Shown here: piece after piece, positions 9,047-18,250 of the stretch
Layout of the letters: each line of letters begins with the position of its first letter
Position numbering within the stretch: position 1 is the first letter of the stretch
Assembly (NCBI GenBank): GCA_017792405.1
Contig: CP051231.1
Coordinates: 88,897-152,896 of the forward strand
Direction of reading: 5' to 3'
DNA length: 64,000 nucleotides
Source: Oceanicola sp.
GTDB taxonomy: Bacteria; Pseudomonadota; Alphaproteobacteria; Rhodobacterales; Rhodobacteraceae
Position numbers and translations under genes: made by a program
The notes under the pieces: model-generated
What the model was told of the DNA's origin: nothing
Seen by the model: the letters and a program-made list of their open reading frames with translations, nothing else
Database searches by the model: none

Positions 9047-9739
9047 ATGCCTTTGCACATGCCGCGCTTTTCCGCTCTCCTCATGGCTCTCACACTCGCC
9101 AGCCCGCTTGCCGCACAGTCTCAATCCGGGGCGCAGGGCGATGCGCTTGGTGGCTTCCAGCTCGATCTCGGGGCACCGCAGGAGGTGGTTGCGGGAGAGA
9201 CCTTCAAGGCGGATGCGGAGTATCTGGGCAAGCACGGCAAGCCCGATGCCGCACCCTTCGTGGTGGTGGTGCCGCTCGCCGGTGATGGCAGCTACCAGAG
9301 CCGGATCGTGCAAACGCCGCAGACCGGGCTGGTGAAGTTCGTGTTTTCGACCGAGGGCGGAGGGCTGATCGAGGCGGTCACCTTCTCGGAGCTTTCGCTG
9401 CCGATGGCGGACGATGAGGAGCCGCGCCTGAATTACCTGATGGAGATCATGAGCGCGCTGGTGGTGCCGGGCCTCGTGGAGGGCAAGGCGGACGCGAGCC
9501 GGACGAATACACGCAAGGTCGAGATCGGCGGCAAGACGGCGGTGGAGATCTTCGGCACCTACACCGATGCGGATTATGGCAAGATCCACTGGCGCCTGCT
9601 GGGCCTGCCCAACGCGGAGGCGGAGGCAGGTGTGGTGGCGCTGGCGCAGATCGCGGAGGAGGCGGTTCCGATCACCTCCCCCGATGATTTTCCCGCCTCG
9701 CTGAGCGGGCGGCTGCTGGAGAGCTTCAGCTTCGAGTGA
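9047..9739 (+). CDS. Secreted hypothetical protein, paralogue of previous gene
   Basis: A 230-residue exported protein with a signal peptide ending near SPLAAQS and no recognised domain. The shared pattern with the upstream gene includes SLPMADDEE versus RIPMADMNE and VEIFGTYTDADYGKIHWR versus VELVGTYLDPRDEARYTYR. This copy is soluble in the periplasm while the first is membrane-anchored, so they may form a pair. ATG 9047 and ATG 9059 are both possible starts. It runs towards the thiolase gene, 13 bases away. Confidence 0.7.
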   Translation: MPLHMPRFSALLMALTLASPLAAQSQSGAQGDALGGFQLDLGAPQEVVAGETFKADAEYLGKHGKPDAAPFVVVVPLAGDGSYQSRIVQTPQTGLVKFVFSTEGGGLIEAVTFSELSLPMADDEEPRLNYLMEIMSALVVPGLVEGKADASRTNTRKVEIGGKTAVEIFGTYTDADYGKIHWRLLGLPNAEAEAGVVALAQIAEEAVPITSPDDFPASLSGRLLESFSFE

Positions 9740-9752
9740 CGCCCGGAGCGCT

Positions 9753-10928
9753 TCAGAGCGCTTCGAGGGCCAGCGCGATGCCTTGGCCGCCGCCGATGCA
9801 CATGGTCACCAGTGCGCGCTTTCCGCCAGTTCTTTCAAGCTCGTAGAGGGCCTTCACGGTGATGATCGCGCCGGTCGCGCCGACGGGGTGGCCAAGGGCG
9901 ATGGCGCCGCCGTTGGGGTTGACCTTTACGCCATCCAATCCGAGGCCGCGGTTGACGGCGATGGCCTGTGCGGCGAAGGCCTCGTTGCTCTCGATCACGT
10001 CGAAATCATCCACGCTGAGGCCGGTGCGGGCGCAGAGGGCCTGCACGGCGGGCACGGGGCCGATGCCCATGACATGGGGGCTGACGCCCGCGTGGGCGTA
10101 GCCGATGACGCGGGCGCGGGGCTCGAGTCCAGCCTTCTCGGCGGCTTCGGCGCGGGCGAGCACGATGGCTGCTGCACCGTCGTTGATGCCGGAGGCGTTG
10201 CCCGCCGTCACCGTGCCGTCCTTCTGGAAGGCGGGGCGCAGGGCGGCGAGTTTCTCGGCGGAGGTAGCCTTGGGGTGCTCGTCGGTGGCGAAGGGGACCA
10301 TCTCACGCTTCACCTTGATCTCGACCGGCACGATCTGGCTGGTGAAGCGGCCCTCGGCGATGGCCGCTGCTGCGCGGGTCTGGCTTTCGAGCGCGAAATT
10401 GTCCTGATCGGCGCGGCTGACCTGATGCTCTGCGGCGACGTTCTCTGCCGTCACGCCCATGTGGCCGGTGCCGAAGGGGCAGTTGAGCGCGCCGAGCATC
10501 ATGTCGAGGCTCTTGATATCGCCCATCTTCTGGCCCCAGCGGGCCTCTGGCATGATGTAGGGCGAGCGGCTCATGCTCTCTGCCCCGCCGGCGATGGCGA
10601 AGTCGGCATCGCCAAGCGCCAGCGCCTGCGTGGCCGAGACGATGGCCTGCGCGCCGGAGCCGCAAAGGCGGTTGACGTTCATCGCCGGGGTGCTCTCGGG
10701 GATGCCGGCATCCATCGCGGCGATGCGGCTCAGATACATGTCACGCGGCTCGGTGTTGATCACGTGGCCATAGACGACATGGCCGATCTGCCCCGGCTCC
10801 ACGCCGGAACGGGCCATCGCCTCGCGCGCCACGGTGGCGCCGAGCGCGCTGGGGGCGGTGGCGGCGAGCGCCCCGCCGAAGGTGCCGATCGCGGTGCGGG
10901 CACCGTCGAGAATCACGATATCGTCCAT
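9753..10928 (-). CDS. Acetyl-CoA C-acyltransferase (beta-ketothiolase)
   Basis: Thiolase of 391 residues that condenses or cleaves beta-ketoacyl-CoA. The nucleophile is Cys89 in NRLCGSGAQA; the second catalytic set is His in GGAIALGHPVGATGA and Cys in CIGGGQG near the C-terminus, with NEAFAAQ between. The YGHVINTEPRDMYLSR segment resembles BktB-type biosynthetic thiolases. A GGAGG site precedes the ATG. It stands alone, convergent with the paralogue pair, so whether it serves polyhydroxybutyrate, ethylmalonyl-CoA or fatty acid breakdown cannot be decided here. Confidence 0.92.
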   Translation of the reverse strand: MDDIVILDGARTAIGTFGGALAATAPSALGATVAREAMARSGVEPGQIGHVVYGHVINTEPRDMYLSRIAAMDAGIPESTPAMNVNRLCGSGAQAIVSATQALALGDADFAIAGGAESMSRSPYIMPEARWGQKMGDIKSLDMMLGALNCPFGTGHMGVTAENVAAEHQVSRADQDNFALESQTRAAAAIAEGRFTSQIVPVEIKVKREMVPFATDEHPKATSAEKLAALRPAFQKDGTVTAGNASGINDGAAAIVLARAEAAEKAGLEPRARVIGYAHAGVSPHVMGIGPVPAVQALCARTGLSVDDFDVIESNEAFAAQAIAVNRGLGLDGVKVNPNGGAIALGHPVGATGAIITVKALYELERTGGKRALVTMCIGGGQGIALALEAL

Positions 10929-11063
10929 GGGGGCCTCCTCTGCCGTTGCCGGAAGTGTAGCCCCCTCGGGCGAACGGGCAACCGGGGGAGCGCGCGCCGG
11001 GGGTTGAGGGCCGCAACGTCAGATGGTTGAGTTCGCCCCGACACCCCCCGGAAAGGAATCCCC

Positions 11064-11684
11064 ATGCCTGTCAGCGCCGTCATCTTCGACATCGGCAACG
11101 TGCTTATCGAGTGGAACCCCGAGCGGTTCTATGACGCCGAGATCGGGCGGGAGCGGCGGGAGCGGCTCTTTGCCGAGGTGGACCTGCATGGGATGAACGA
11201 CCGGGTGGACCGGGGCGAGACCTTCAGGGACATGGTGATGGAATGCGCGGAGGCGAACCCGGATTGGACGCCAGAGATCACCCTTTGGCATGACCGCTGG
11301 ATCGAGATGGCGCAGCCTGCGATCGACCATTCGGTGCGCCTGCTCCGGGCGCTCCGTGCGGGCGGTGTGCCCGTGTTCGCCTTGTCGAACTTCGGCATCC
11401 AGAGCTTCGAGCTGGGCGAGAGCCACTACCCGTTTCTGGCCGAGTTCGACCGGCGCTATATCTCCGGCCATATGAAGATGGCCAAGCCGGACGCCGAGAT
11501 TTACGCCGCAGTCGAGGCCGATTGCGGCGTGGCGCCGGAGGCGCTGCTGTTTGCCGATGACCGGGCCGATAACATTGCCATGGCCAAATCGCGCGGTTGG
11601 CAGACCCACCTCTTCGAGGGGCCGGAGGGGTTTGCCGAACGGTTGGTGGCCGAGGGCTTGCTCTCCGGGGAGGCGGCAAGATGA
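11064..11684 (+). CDS. HAD-superfamily hydrolase (subfamily IA)
   Basis: Cytosolic phosphatase-like protein of 206 residues. HAD motif I is FDIGNVLIEWN with nucleophile Asp9, motif II is FALSNFG, motif III lysine is in MKMAKPDAEIY, and motif IV is LFADDRADN. The second aspartate normally found two residues after the nucleophile is replaced by Gly in DIGN, as in several HAD-IA members such as YihX-type phosphatases. It overlaps the next gene by ATGA, starting a three-gene operon. Confidence 0.88.
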   Translation: MPVSAVIFDIGNVLIEWNPERFYDAEIGRERRERLFAEVDLHGMNDRVDRGETFRDMVMECAEANPDWTPEITLWHDRWIEMAQPAIDHSVRLLRALRAGGVPVFALSNFGIQSFELGESHYPFLAEFDRRYISGHMKMAKPDAEIYAAVEADCGVAPEALLFADDRADNIAMAKSRGWQTHLFEGPEGFAERLVAEGLLSGEAAR

Positions 11685-12589
11685 CCACACCGAAGTTTAT
11701 AACTTATGAACAGGGCGAGGCCGCGCTGAACTGGCTGGGCCTGACCGATGCGCTGGCCGAGGGCCACGTGCTGCCCAAGGCGGAGATCGAGGATATCTTC
11801 CTTTACCGGGGCGACGACACGCTGCTGAGCCGGGCGGCGTGGATCGACGGGCTGGGCTCTCTGGTGAAGACGGCGACGATCTTTCCTGGCAATGCGCCCG
11901 AGCGACCGGCGGTGAACGGCTCGGTCACGCTCTATTCCGACACCACGGGCGAGGCGGAGGCCTTCGTGGACTTCCATCTCGTGACCAAGTGGAAGACCGC
12001 GGGTGACAGCCTTCTGGCCGCCCGGAGGTTGGCGCGGCCGGAGAGCCGGAAGATCCTGATCTTGGGTGCGGGCGCAGTTTCGGCCTCGCTGATCGAGGCC
12101 TATTCGGCGGGCTTTCCCGGTGCGGAATTCACCCTGTGGAACCGCACGGCGGGGCGGGCGGCGAAGTTGGCGGAGGAGACCGGCGCGCGGGTTGCGCAGG
12201 ATCTGGAGGCGGCGGTGGGCGAGGCCGATATCATCGCCACGGCGACAATGAGCACAGAGCCGGTGCTGAAGGGCGCGTGGCTTCAGCCGGGCCAGCACGT
12301 GGACCTGATCGGCGCCTACCGGCCCGACATGCGAGAGGCCGATGACGAGGTGCTCAGGCGCGCGCGGCTCTTTGTGGACAGCCGCGACACAACGGTGGGC
12401 CACATTGGCGAGTTGAAGGACCCGATTGCGCGGGGGGTGATCTCGGAGGCCGATATCGTGGCCGATTATTACCAGCTCGATGCCTTCAGGCGGGAGAGCG
12501 GCGAGGAGATCACCGTGGCCAAGAACGGCGGCGGCGCACATCTGGACCTGATGACGGCGCGGCACATTCTGAGCCAGGTGGGGGCGTGA
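11681..12589 (+). CDS. Ornithine cyclodeaminase / mu-crystallin family protein
   Basis: A 302-residue NAD(P)-binding protein of the OCD/mu-crystallin family, members of which are ornithine or lysine cyclodeaminases, ketimine reductases or alanine dehydrogenases. The Rossmann motif ILGAGAVSASLIEAY lies near residues 121-135, followed by WNRTAGRAAKLAEETG. The stretch HVDLIGAYRPDMREAD matches the conserved GxxxPxxxE region. Substrate is not resolvable by eye. The ATG at 11681 overlaps the HAD stop, and the gene overlaps the next by GTGA. Confidence 0.87.
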   Translation: MTTPKFITYEQGEAALNWLGLTDALAEGHVLPKAEIEDIFLYRGDDTLLSRAAWIDGLGSLVKTATIFPGNAPERPAVNGSVTLYSDTTGEAEAFVDFHLVTKWKTAGDSLLAARRLARPESRKILILGAGAVSASLIEAYSAGFPGAEFTLWNRTAGRAAKLAEETGARVAQDLEAAVGEADIIATATMSTEPVLKGAWLQPGQHVDLIGAYRPDMREADDEVLRRARLFVDSRDTTVGHIGELKDPIARGVISEADIVADYYQLDAFRRESGEEITVAKNGGGAHLDLMTARHILSQVGA

Positions 12590-13521
12590 GCCTCTGGCTC
12601 TGGATCCTTGCCGGGGCCTGCCTTGGCCTCATCGCGCCGCCACTCATTGCATGGCTCATGTGCCGCTCGCGCCGCGCCGCCCGGGAGGGGCTGAGCGGCA
12701 AGGGGCTGCGGCTCACCGACGGGCTGACCCATGTGAAGGTGGACGGGCTGGAGGGCCGCCCGGTGGCGGCGCTGGTCCACGGGCTGACCACGCCCTCATG
12801 GGTGTTCGACGCCATCGCGGCGGGGCTGGTGGTGCAGGGCTGGCGGGTGGTGCGGCACGACCTCTGGGGCCGGGGCGGCTCGGCGATGCCGGGCAAGCCG
12901 CAGGACCGGGCTTTGTTTGTGCGGCAGCTTGCCGAGGTGATCGAGGCCGAGGCGGGCGAGGGGCCGGTGCTTCTGGTGGGCTACTCGATGGGCGCGGCGA
13001 TTTCTGCCGCCTATGCAGAGGCTTACCCGGGCCGGGTGCGGGGGCTTGCGCTGCTCACCCCCGCCGGGCTGGGCCACCGGCTCGACAGGTTCACAAGGTT
13101 CTGCGCCGCCACCCCGCTGGTGGGAGATTGGCTCTGGGCGACATTCTCGGGCATCGGGATGCGCCGGCAGTCGCGGCAGGCAGCGGCGCGGCAGGGCCCG
13201 TCTTCGACCGAGAACATGCAGGCCCGGATGGCGCTGGAAACCCGCACGCGGGGCTACCGTCGGGCGGTGCTTTCATCTCTGCGGCACATGCTGGCGGAAG
13301 ACATGGCGCCCACGTTGAAGGCGCTCGATGAGCGCGGTCTGCCCATGCTCGCGGTCTGGGGCGGGGAGGACGGGCTGATTGGCCCGCGCCCGGCCAAAAA
13401 GCTCGCCCGCGTTGCGCCGGGGGCCGGGCAGGCCACGGTGGAGGCGGCAGGCCACGGGTTGCCCCACACGCATCCGCGCGAGGTGCTCAAGGCGTTGACC
13501 GGCTTTGCCGCCGGACTTTAG
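12586..13521 (+). CDS. Alpha/beta hydrolase with N-terminal membrane anchor
   Basis: A 311-residue hydrolase starting at a GTG within the preceding stop (GTGA). A hydrophobic N-terminus (LWLWILAGACLGLIAPPL) suggests a signal anchor. The fold residues are clear: oxyanion motif LVHGLTTPS, nucleophile elbow GYSMGAAIS with Ser134, Asp262 in WGGEDGL and His290 in AAGHGLPH. Substrate is unknown. It is the last gene of the HAD-OCD-hydrolase operon and its stop overlaps the convergent Sel1-like gene by 4 bases. Confidence 0.87.
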   Translation: MSLWLWILAGACLGLIAPPLIAWLMCRSRRAAREGLSGKGLRLTDGLTHVKVDGLEGRPVAALVHGLTTPSWVFDAIAAGLVVQGWRVVRHDLWGRGGSAMPGKPQDRALFVRQLAEVIEAEAGEGPVLLVGYSMGAAISAAYAEAYPGRVRGLALLTPAGLGHRLDRFTRFCAATPLVGDWLWATFSGIGMRRQSRQAAARQGPSSTENMQARMALETRTRGYRRAVLSSLRHMLAEDMAPTLKALDERGLPMLAVWGGEDGLIGPRPAKKLARVAPGAGQATVEAAGHGLPHTHPREVLKALTGFAAGL

Positions 13522-14159
13522 CGGTAGGCGGATTTGCAGGCCCCGGAGCGGGGCGCAAGGGCGCAGGCGCGGGTGTAGAGCGCATCGGCGCGGGCCTTGC
13601 TGGGGCGGGTGCCGGGGGCGCCATCGCGGTAGATATTGCCCTCCATGAAGCAGCCCCAGGCCGCGCCGTTGGCGCAGGCATCGGTGTAGGTTTTCAGCTG
13701 GCAGGCCGGGGCGGTGGCGCGGGCCGGGCGGGTGCCCGGGCGCCAGTCGCCATTGCGGGCGGTGGCTGCCGCGTTGACGCAGGCGTTGGCGTTGCCGAGC
13801 GCGCAGGCGCGGGCGTAGAGCGGGTAGGCGAACTGGCTCTCTTCCTCGATCGGCGCGGCGGTTTGCATCGCGTTGGCGAGGTTGAAGCAGGACGACTGGT
13901 CGCCCTTCAGGCACTTGTTCAGGCAGGCGTTGGGCTTGCGGGCGCAGCTCTTGTCGCTGCGGTAGCGGGTGGTGGAGGCGCGGTAGAGCGCGCCGGGGCA
14001 TTGGCCGAGGGTCTGCACGAAGGCCGGATCCTTGGCGATGCGCAGCAGCACGGTGCGCATCGGCTGGGGCTGGGCGCGGGCCCAGGAGAGGGTATCATCC
14101 GCGCTGGCGGCGAGGGGGCTGAGGAGCAGGAGAGCGGCGGCGAGAAGCGTGCGGATCAA
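13518..14159 (-). CDS. Cys-rich secreted Sel1-like repeat protein
   Basis: A 213-residue exported protein with a signal peptide ending PLAASA. The body contains at least ten cysteines in a regular pattern, with segments like KGDQSSCFNLANAMQ, LYARACALGNANACVNAA and NGAAWGCFMEGNIY, which look like short Sel1/TPR-type helices joined by disulfides, as in beta-lactamase-like HcpA proteins. The start is a TTG overlapping the MFS stop (TTGA); no ATG gives a signal peptide. It is therefore probably coupled to the transporter gene. Confidence 0.75.
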   Translation of the reverse strand: MIRTLLAAALLLLSPLAASADDTLSWARAQPQPMRTVLLRIAKDPAFVQTLGQCPGALYRASTTRYRSDKSCARKPNACLNKCLKGDQSSCFNLANAMQTAAPIEEESQFAYPLYARACALGNANACVNAAATARNGDWRPGTRPARATAPACQLKTYTDACANGAAWGCFMEGNIYRDGAPGTRPSKARADALYTRACALAPRSGACKSAYR

Positions 14160-15400
14160 GCGGCAAGTCCTTGTGGCGGCGTGCGGTTTTCGCGGATCGG
14201 AAGGTGCACGAGCGCCGAGAACGCGCCGACGCCGACACCGATCCACCAGACCATCGTATAGTCGCCATAGATGTCATACATCCGCCCGCCGAGCCAAACG
14301 CCGATGAAGCTGCCGAGCTGGTGCGAGAAGAACACGATGCCGTAGAGCGTGCCCATGTAGCGCAGCCCGTAGATGTGCGCGACGAGGCCCGAGGTGAGCG
14401 GCACGGTGGCCAGCCAGAGCGAGCCCATGAGGACCGAGAAGATCAGCACCGTGGCGGGCGTTATCGGGAAGAGGATGAAGGCCCCTGCGATGATCGTGCG
14501 GGCGGTGTAGATGCCCGCGAGCAGGTACTTCTTGGTGTAGCGCTTGCCTGCCCAACCGGCCGCGAGGGTGCCGGCGATGTTGGCGAGGCCGATGAGCGAT
14601 ATCGCCACCGCGCCGAGGGCGGAGGTGGTTGAGATGCCGAGGCCTGCGAGCATGCCGCCCGCCTGGATCGGCGAGCACATCTCGGCCACCAGCGCCGGGA
14701 AGTGGGCGGTGACGAAGGCGAGCTGGTAGCCGCAGGAGAAGAAGCCGAGGAAGATCAGGGTGAAGGACGGGTCTTTTGCCGCGCGGACGAGGACCTGGCC
14801 GATGGTCTCTTCGAGCTCCGCCTTGGTGGCAGCCTGGGGCGAGCGCATCATCGGCAGCACCGCGAGCACGGCGAGGATGGCGGCGGCGAAGACGAGGAAG
14901 ACCTCCTGCCAGGTCATGTAACCCAGCATCCACTCGGCCAGCGGCGCGCCGAAGACCTGCCCTGCCGAACCCGCGGCGGTGGCAATGGCGAGGGACATGG
15001 AGCGGTTGTCATCGGAACTTGCGCGGCCCACCACCGCGAGGATGACCCCGAAGCCGGTGCCTGCGACGCCGAAACCCACAAGGATTTCAAGCAATTGGTG
15101 CTGGAGCGGCGAGACGGCGACGGAGGAGAGCACGAGGCCCACCGCGTAGAGCACAGCCCCCATGATGATCGCCTTTCGGTCGCCGATCTTTTCGGCAATC
15201 GCGCCGAAGATGGGCTGGCCGATGCCCCAGGCGAGGTTCTGGATCGCGATGGCGAGGGAGAACTCGGCGCGGGGCCAGTTGAACTCTTCGGCGATGGGAA
15301 TCTGGAACACCCCGAAGCTCGCCCGGATGGCGAAACCGACGAGGATGACAAGGCAGCCGCCGATCAGGACCGGGGTTAGGAGGGGGGTGCGGGTTTCCAT
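14156..15400 (-). CDS. MFS transporter (oxalate/formate antiporter-like)
   Basis: A 414-residue inner-membrane transporter with about twelve hydrophobic segments. It has the MFS loop motif AIAEKIGDRKAIIMGA between segments 2 and 3. The overall pattern resembles the monocarboxylate and oxalate/formate antiporter branch of the superfamily. The substrate is unknown. The start codon opens into a polar METRTP tail and then the first segment. It is coupled through a 4-base overlap to the downstream Sel1-like secreted protein gene. Confidence 0.85.
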   Translation of the reverse strand: METRTPLLTPVLIGGCLVILVGFAIRASFGVFQIPIAEEFNWPRAEFSLAIAIQNLAWGIGQPIFGAIAEKIGDRKAIIMGAVLYAVGLVLSSVAVSPLQHQLLEILVGFGVAGTGFGVILAVVGRASSDDNRSMSLAIATAAGSAGQVFGAPLAEWMLGYMTWQEVFLVFAAAILAVLAVLPMMRSPQAATKAELEETIGQVLVRAAKDPSFTLIFLGFFSCGYQLAFVTAHFPALVAEMCSPIQAGGMLAGLGISTTSALGAVAISLIGLANIAGTLAAGWAGKRYTKKYLLAGIYTARTIIAGAFILFPITPATVLIFSVLMGSLWLATVPLTSGLVAHIYGLRYMGTLYGIVFFSHQLGSFIGVWLGGRMYDIYGDYTMVWWIGVGVGAFSALVHLPIRENRTPPQGLAA

Positions 15401-15533
15401 GGCGGTAAGTTGAACCTGTTCACGATCAGGTCAAATGTCATTTCGTGATGGCGGGCGTCAAGCATGGTGATGCATTGCGCCGGTGGCGGCGGCTTGGGCT
15501 TCAAATCGGGCCGCGCCCGCGCTAGCAGGGGGC

Positions 15534-16625
15534 ATGAGCCAGACCTTGCCAGAGCTTTACGATGCCCGCGTTGCGTCAGGCACGCTGAAGGACGACCCCG
15601 CGCAGAGGGCCGCCTTGCCCGCTTTCGAGCGGGTGCGGGCCGCGCTGGAGGCGCGACCGGAGCCGAAGAGCGGCTTGCGCAGCCTCTTCGGCGGAAAGAG
15701 CACGCCCGAGCCGGTGACGGGGCTTTACCTGTGGGGCGGCGTGGGCCGGGGCAAATCCATGTTGATGGATCTGTTCTTCGAAAGCGTTAACAGCCCGCGC
15801 AAGCGGCGCGTCCACTTCCATGCCTTCATGCAGGAAATTCACGGCGCGATGCACGAGGCGCGCAAGACGGGCGTGGATGATGCGATCCGCCCGGTGGCCG
15901 AGGATGTGGCGGCGACGGTGGAACTGCTGTGTTTCGACGAGATGCAGATCACCGACATCACCGATGCGATGATCGTGGGGCGGCTCTTCGAGAAGCTCTT
16001 TGCGGCGGGGGTGGCGATTGTGACCACCTCGAACCGCCCGCCGAAGGACCTGTACAAGAACGGGCTGAACCGGCAGCTCTTTGTGCCCTTCATCGAACTG
16101 CTGGAGCAGCGGATGGAGGTGCGGGAACTGGCGGCGGATGTGGACTACCGGCAGGACCGTCTGGCGGGAAATCCGGTGTATTTCTCGCCACTTGGCGGCG
16201 CGGCGCGGGAGAAGATGGATGCTGTCTGGGCCGACCTTTCGGGGCCAGATGCGGCGCCGCTGAAGCTGGTGGTGAAGAGCCGAGAGGTGGAGCTGCCCCG
16301 GTTCAGCAACGGGGTGGCGCGGGCCAGTTTTTACGAGCTCTGCGGCAAGCCGCTCGGCCCGGCGGACTACCTTGCGATTGCCGAAGCTGTGAAGGTGCTC
16401 ATGGTGGATGACATCCCCTGCCTGAGCCGGTCGAACTTCAACGAAGCGAAGCGTTTCGTAACGTTGGTGGATGCGCTTTATGAGGCGCGGGTGCGGCTGA
16501 TCTGCTCGGCGGCGGATATACCGGAAAGCCTTTACCTGGAAGGCGAGGGCACCTTTGAATTCGAGCGCACGGCGAGCCGCTTGCGCGAGATGCAGGACGC
16601 CGCGTGGGGGCGTGCGGAGGGGTAA
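15534..16625 (+). CDS. zapE: Cell division ATPase ZapE (AFG1 family)
   Basis: A 363-residue P-loop ATPase of the AFG1/LACE1 family; in E. coli ZapE associates with the Z-ring under low oxygen and stress. Walker A is GGVGRGKS at residues 68-75, Walker B is LLCFDEMQ, and an arginine-rich sensor region (TSNRPPKDLYKNGLNR) follows. ATG 15534 (MSQTLPELY) matches the usual family N-terminus; an upstream in-frame ATG at 15483 is less likely. It is a single-gene unit. Confidence 0.94.
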   Translation: MSQTLPELYDARVASGTLKDDPAQRAALPAFERVRAALEARPEPKSGLRSLFGGKSTPEPVTGLYLWGGVGRGKSMLMDLFFESVNSPRKRRVHFHAFMQEIHGAMHEARKTGVDDAIRPVAEDVAATVELLCFDEMQITDITDAMIVGRLFEKLFAAGVAIVTTSNRPPKDLYKNGLNRQLFVPFIELLEQRMEVRELAADVDYRQDRLAGNPVYFSPLGGAAREKMDAVWADLSGPDAAPLKLVVKSREVELPRFSNGVARASFYELCGKPLGPADYLAIAEAVKVLMVDDIPCLSRSNFNEAKRFVTLVDALYEARVRLICSAADIPESLYLEGEGTFEFERTASRLREMQDAAWGRAEG

Positions 16626-16652
16626 GAAACCCGCGTTAACCCCATATTTTAT

Positions 16653-16728
16653 TGATGCACAACTGATGCACATTCCATGCACATCCGATACGCATGTCAG
16701 ATGACATAGAGGTGCATTAATCAATGCA
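16653..16728. repeat. Cluster of ATGCAC/GTGCAT repeats with a palindrome
   Basis: In the gap between the convergent zapE and acyltransferase genes, TGATGCAC occurs at 16653-16660 and 16664-16671 (one helical turn apart), ATGCAC again at 16677-16682 and GTGCAT at 16712. The last begins a palindrome TGCATT-AATC-AATGCA. The surrounding 250 bases are AT-richer than the genes and hold no obvious reading frame. This resembles a multi-site protein-binding region, but there is no gene start nearby for it to control. Confidence 0.5.
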
Positions 16729-16875
16729 GCGTGCGCAGCCACTCTTCGGCCCGTCTCTCCTTCCCGCAGCTGCGAAGAGGGTCCGAAGGGGCCCATGAGA
16801 TGGTCGGTGGAGGTGGTGAACATCGCGCCTAATCTGCGCCTGATGCGCTTTATGGGCGGGTGGTCGGTTTGGAGT

Positions 16876-18054
16876 TCAACGACCGGCGATGCGCGCGGCC
16901 CAGCGCTTGGCGACCCGCTGTCCCGGGATTTCGATATGGCGATAGGTCAGGCCAGCCAGTGATACAACCACCAGGACGACCCCCAAGGTGGCGAGGTCAT
17001 TAAGCAGTGGCGCTCCGAAATCCATAAGCTCGGCGCCTTTGGGATTGCTCCGGTTCGCGGAGGTCAGCGACCGTTGCAGCAGCTTCTCGGCCACTGTCAC
17101 GGCGATGATCAAAACCGCCAGAACGAGGGCGTGGACCATGTAGATGGAGTAGGAGCGCTGCCCCAGAACCTGGAACGGTCGGGTGAGCAAAGCGCGCGAG
17201 ATCGGCCCGCGCTCGGCGGCGAAGATCAGGATGGCGGCTGCGAAGACCAGCGGCATCGCTGCGGCCAGTACCAGCTCGTCGGGGTTGAAGAGGTGCACAA
17301 GCACGACTCCCACAACCGCGGCTTCCATAACGCCTGCCAGCACAGGGCCGGGCGCGACGGAGATGCGGCGCCAGAGCAGCAGCGTCAGGGTGCCGATGAA
17401 GAAATTGCCAATGCCCTTGAAAAGGCCGTAGCCGAAGAAGGCCCCGAACCCGAGGTCGATTGTGAAGATCCAGACGGTGCTGGCGAGGAGGGCGAGCGCG
17501 ATCGCGGCCCAGATTGCCCTGCGGCCAAGCAGGCAGACCGCTCCGAAGCTGGCGTAGGCCCAGAATTCGGCGGCGATGCTCCAAGCCGGGAAATTCATCC
17601 AGTAGACGGTTTCGTTGCGGAAGATGTGGACAAAGAGCAGCATCTCGGCGGCGAAGCGCAGCCGTTCGGGCGCGGTTTCGGCGGCATCGGTCTGGACCAG
17701 GCCGGCCTGTCCGACGGCGATGCGCAGCGCCAGCATCGCGACGAATGTCAGCAGTACCGCCGCGTGGAGCGGCCAGAGCCGACCGACACGGCGCACCATG
17801 AAGGCGGCGAGGGTGCGCAGGTTGGTGATCTTTCCGGCGCCATAGGCATAGGCGATCACGAAGCCGCTGAGAACGAAGAAGAAATCCACGAAGACGGCGG
17901 CATTGCGTGTGATTGGCGAGTAGAATAGGTGGGATTGCATCCCGGTGTGCAGCAGCACGATCATGGTCGCGAAGACGCCGCGCAGGCTGTCGAGCACCAC
18001 AAAACGATGCCCGGGCATGGCGCCCGCATCTGGGGAACCGGCGGTAATTTGCAT
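16876..18054 (-). CDS. Acyltransferase family 3 membrane protein (OafA/YrhL-like)
   Basis: A 392-residue integral membrane O-acyltransferase of the family that adds acetyl or other acyl groups to O-antigen, exopolysaccharide or peptidoglycan. It has about ten hydrophobic segments and the signature LDSLRGVFATMIVLLHTG near the N-terminus, which holds the conserved R and H, plus FVDFFFVLSGFVIAYAYG. No polysaccharide genes adjoin it, so the acceptor is unknown. It stands alone on the minus strand. Confidence 0.88.
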   Translation of the reverse strand: MQITAGSPDAGAMPGHRFVVLDSLRGVFATMIVLLHTGMQSHLFYSPITRNAAVFVDFFFVLSGFVIAYAYGAGKITNLRTLAAFMVRRVGRLWPLHAAVLLTFVAMLALRIAVGQAGLVQTDAAETAPERLRFAAEMLLFVHIFRNETVYWMNFPAWSIAAEFWAYASFGAVCLLGRRAIWAAIALALLASTVWIFTIDLGFGAFFGYGLFKGIGNFFIGTLTLLLWRRISVAPGPVLAGVMEAAVVGVVLVHLFNPDELVLAAAMPLVFAAAILIFAAERGPISRALLTRPFQVLGQRSYSIYMVHALVLAVLIIAVTVAEKLLQRSLTSANRSNPKGAELMDFGAPLLNDLATLGVVLVVVSLAGLTYRHIEIPGQRVAKRWAARIAGR

Positions 18055-18163
18055 TGCTGAAATGACCTTGCTCGTCAGAAAAACATGAAAATATGGCCCG
18101 TGCGGGCGCGATGCAAAGGGTCTTCAATGCGCGTCGCCCTGTCAACCGGGCCGCCGTGCCGCG

Positions 18164-18193
18164 CAAAAGAAAAACCCCGCCTGAGGGGCGGGG
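18164..18193 (-). terminator. Intrinsic terminator of glyA
   Basis: On the minus strand, CCCCGCC-CCTCA-GGCGGGG (18193-18175) is followed by TTTTTCTTTT. It lies about 57 bases after the glyA stop and points away from it, a standard Rho-independent terminator. Confidence 0.85.
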
Positions 18194-18208
18194 CTTTAGG
18201 GCGCTGGA

Positions 18209-18230
18209 GGTGGGCAGAGTGCCCATCCTA
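18209..18230. repeat. Dispersed GGTGGGCAGA-GTGCCCA palindromic repeat, copy 1
   Basis: GGTGGGCAGAGTGCCCATCCTA lies between the glyA stop and its terminator. Related copies occur near 20526 and 50601, all intergenic, suggesting a small dispersed palindromic element. Confidence 0.5.
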
Positions 18231-18250
18231 CAGGCTCGGACGGGGTCGGC

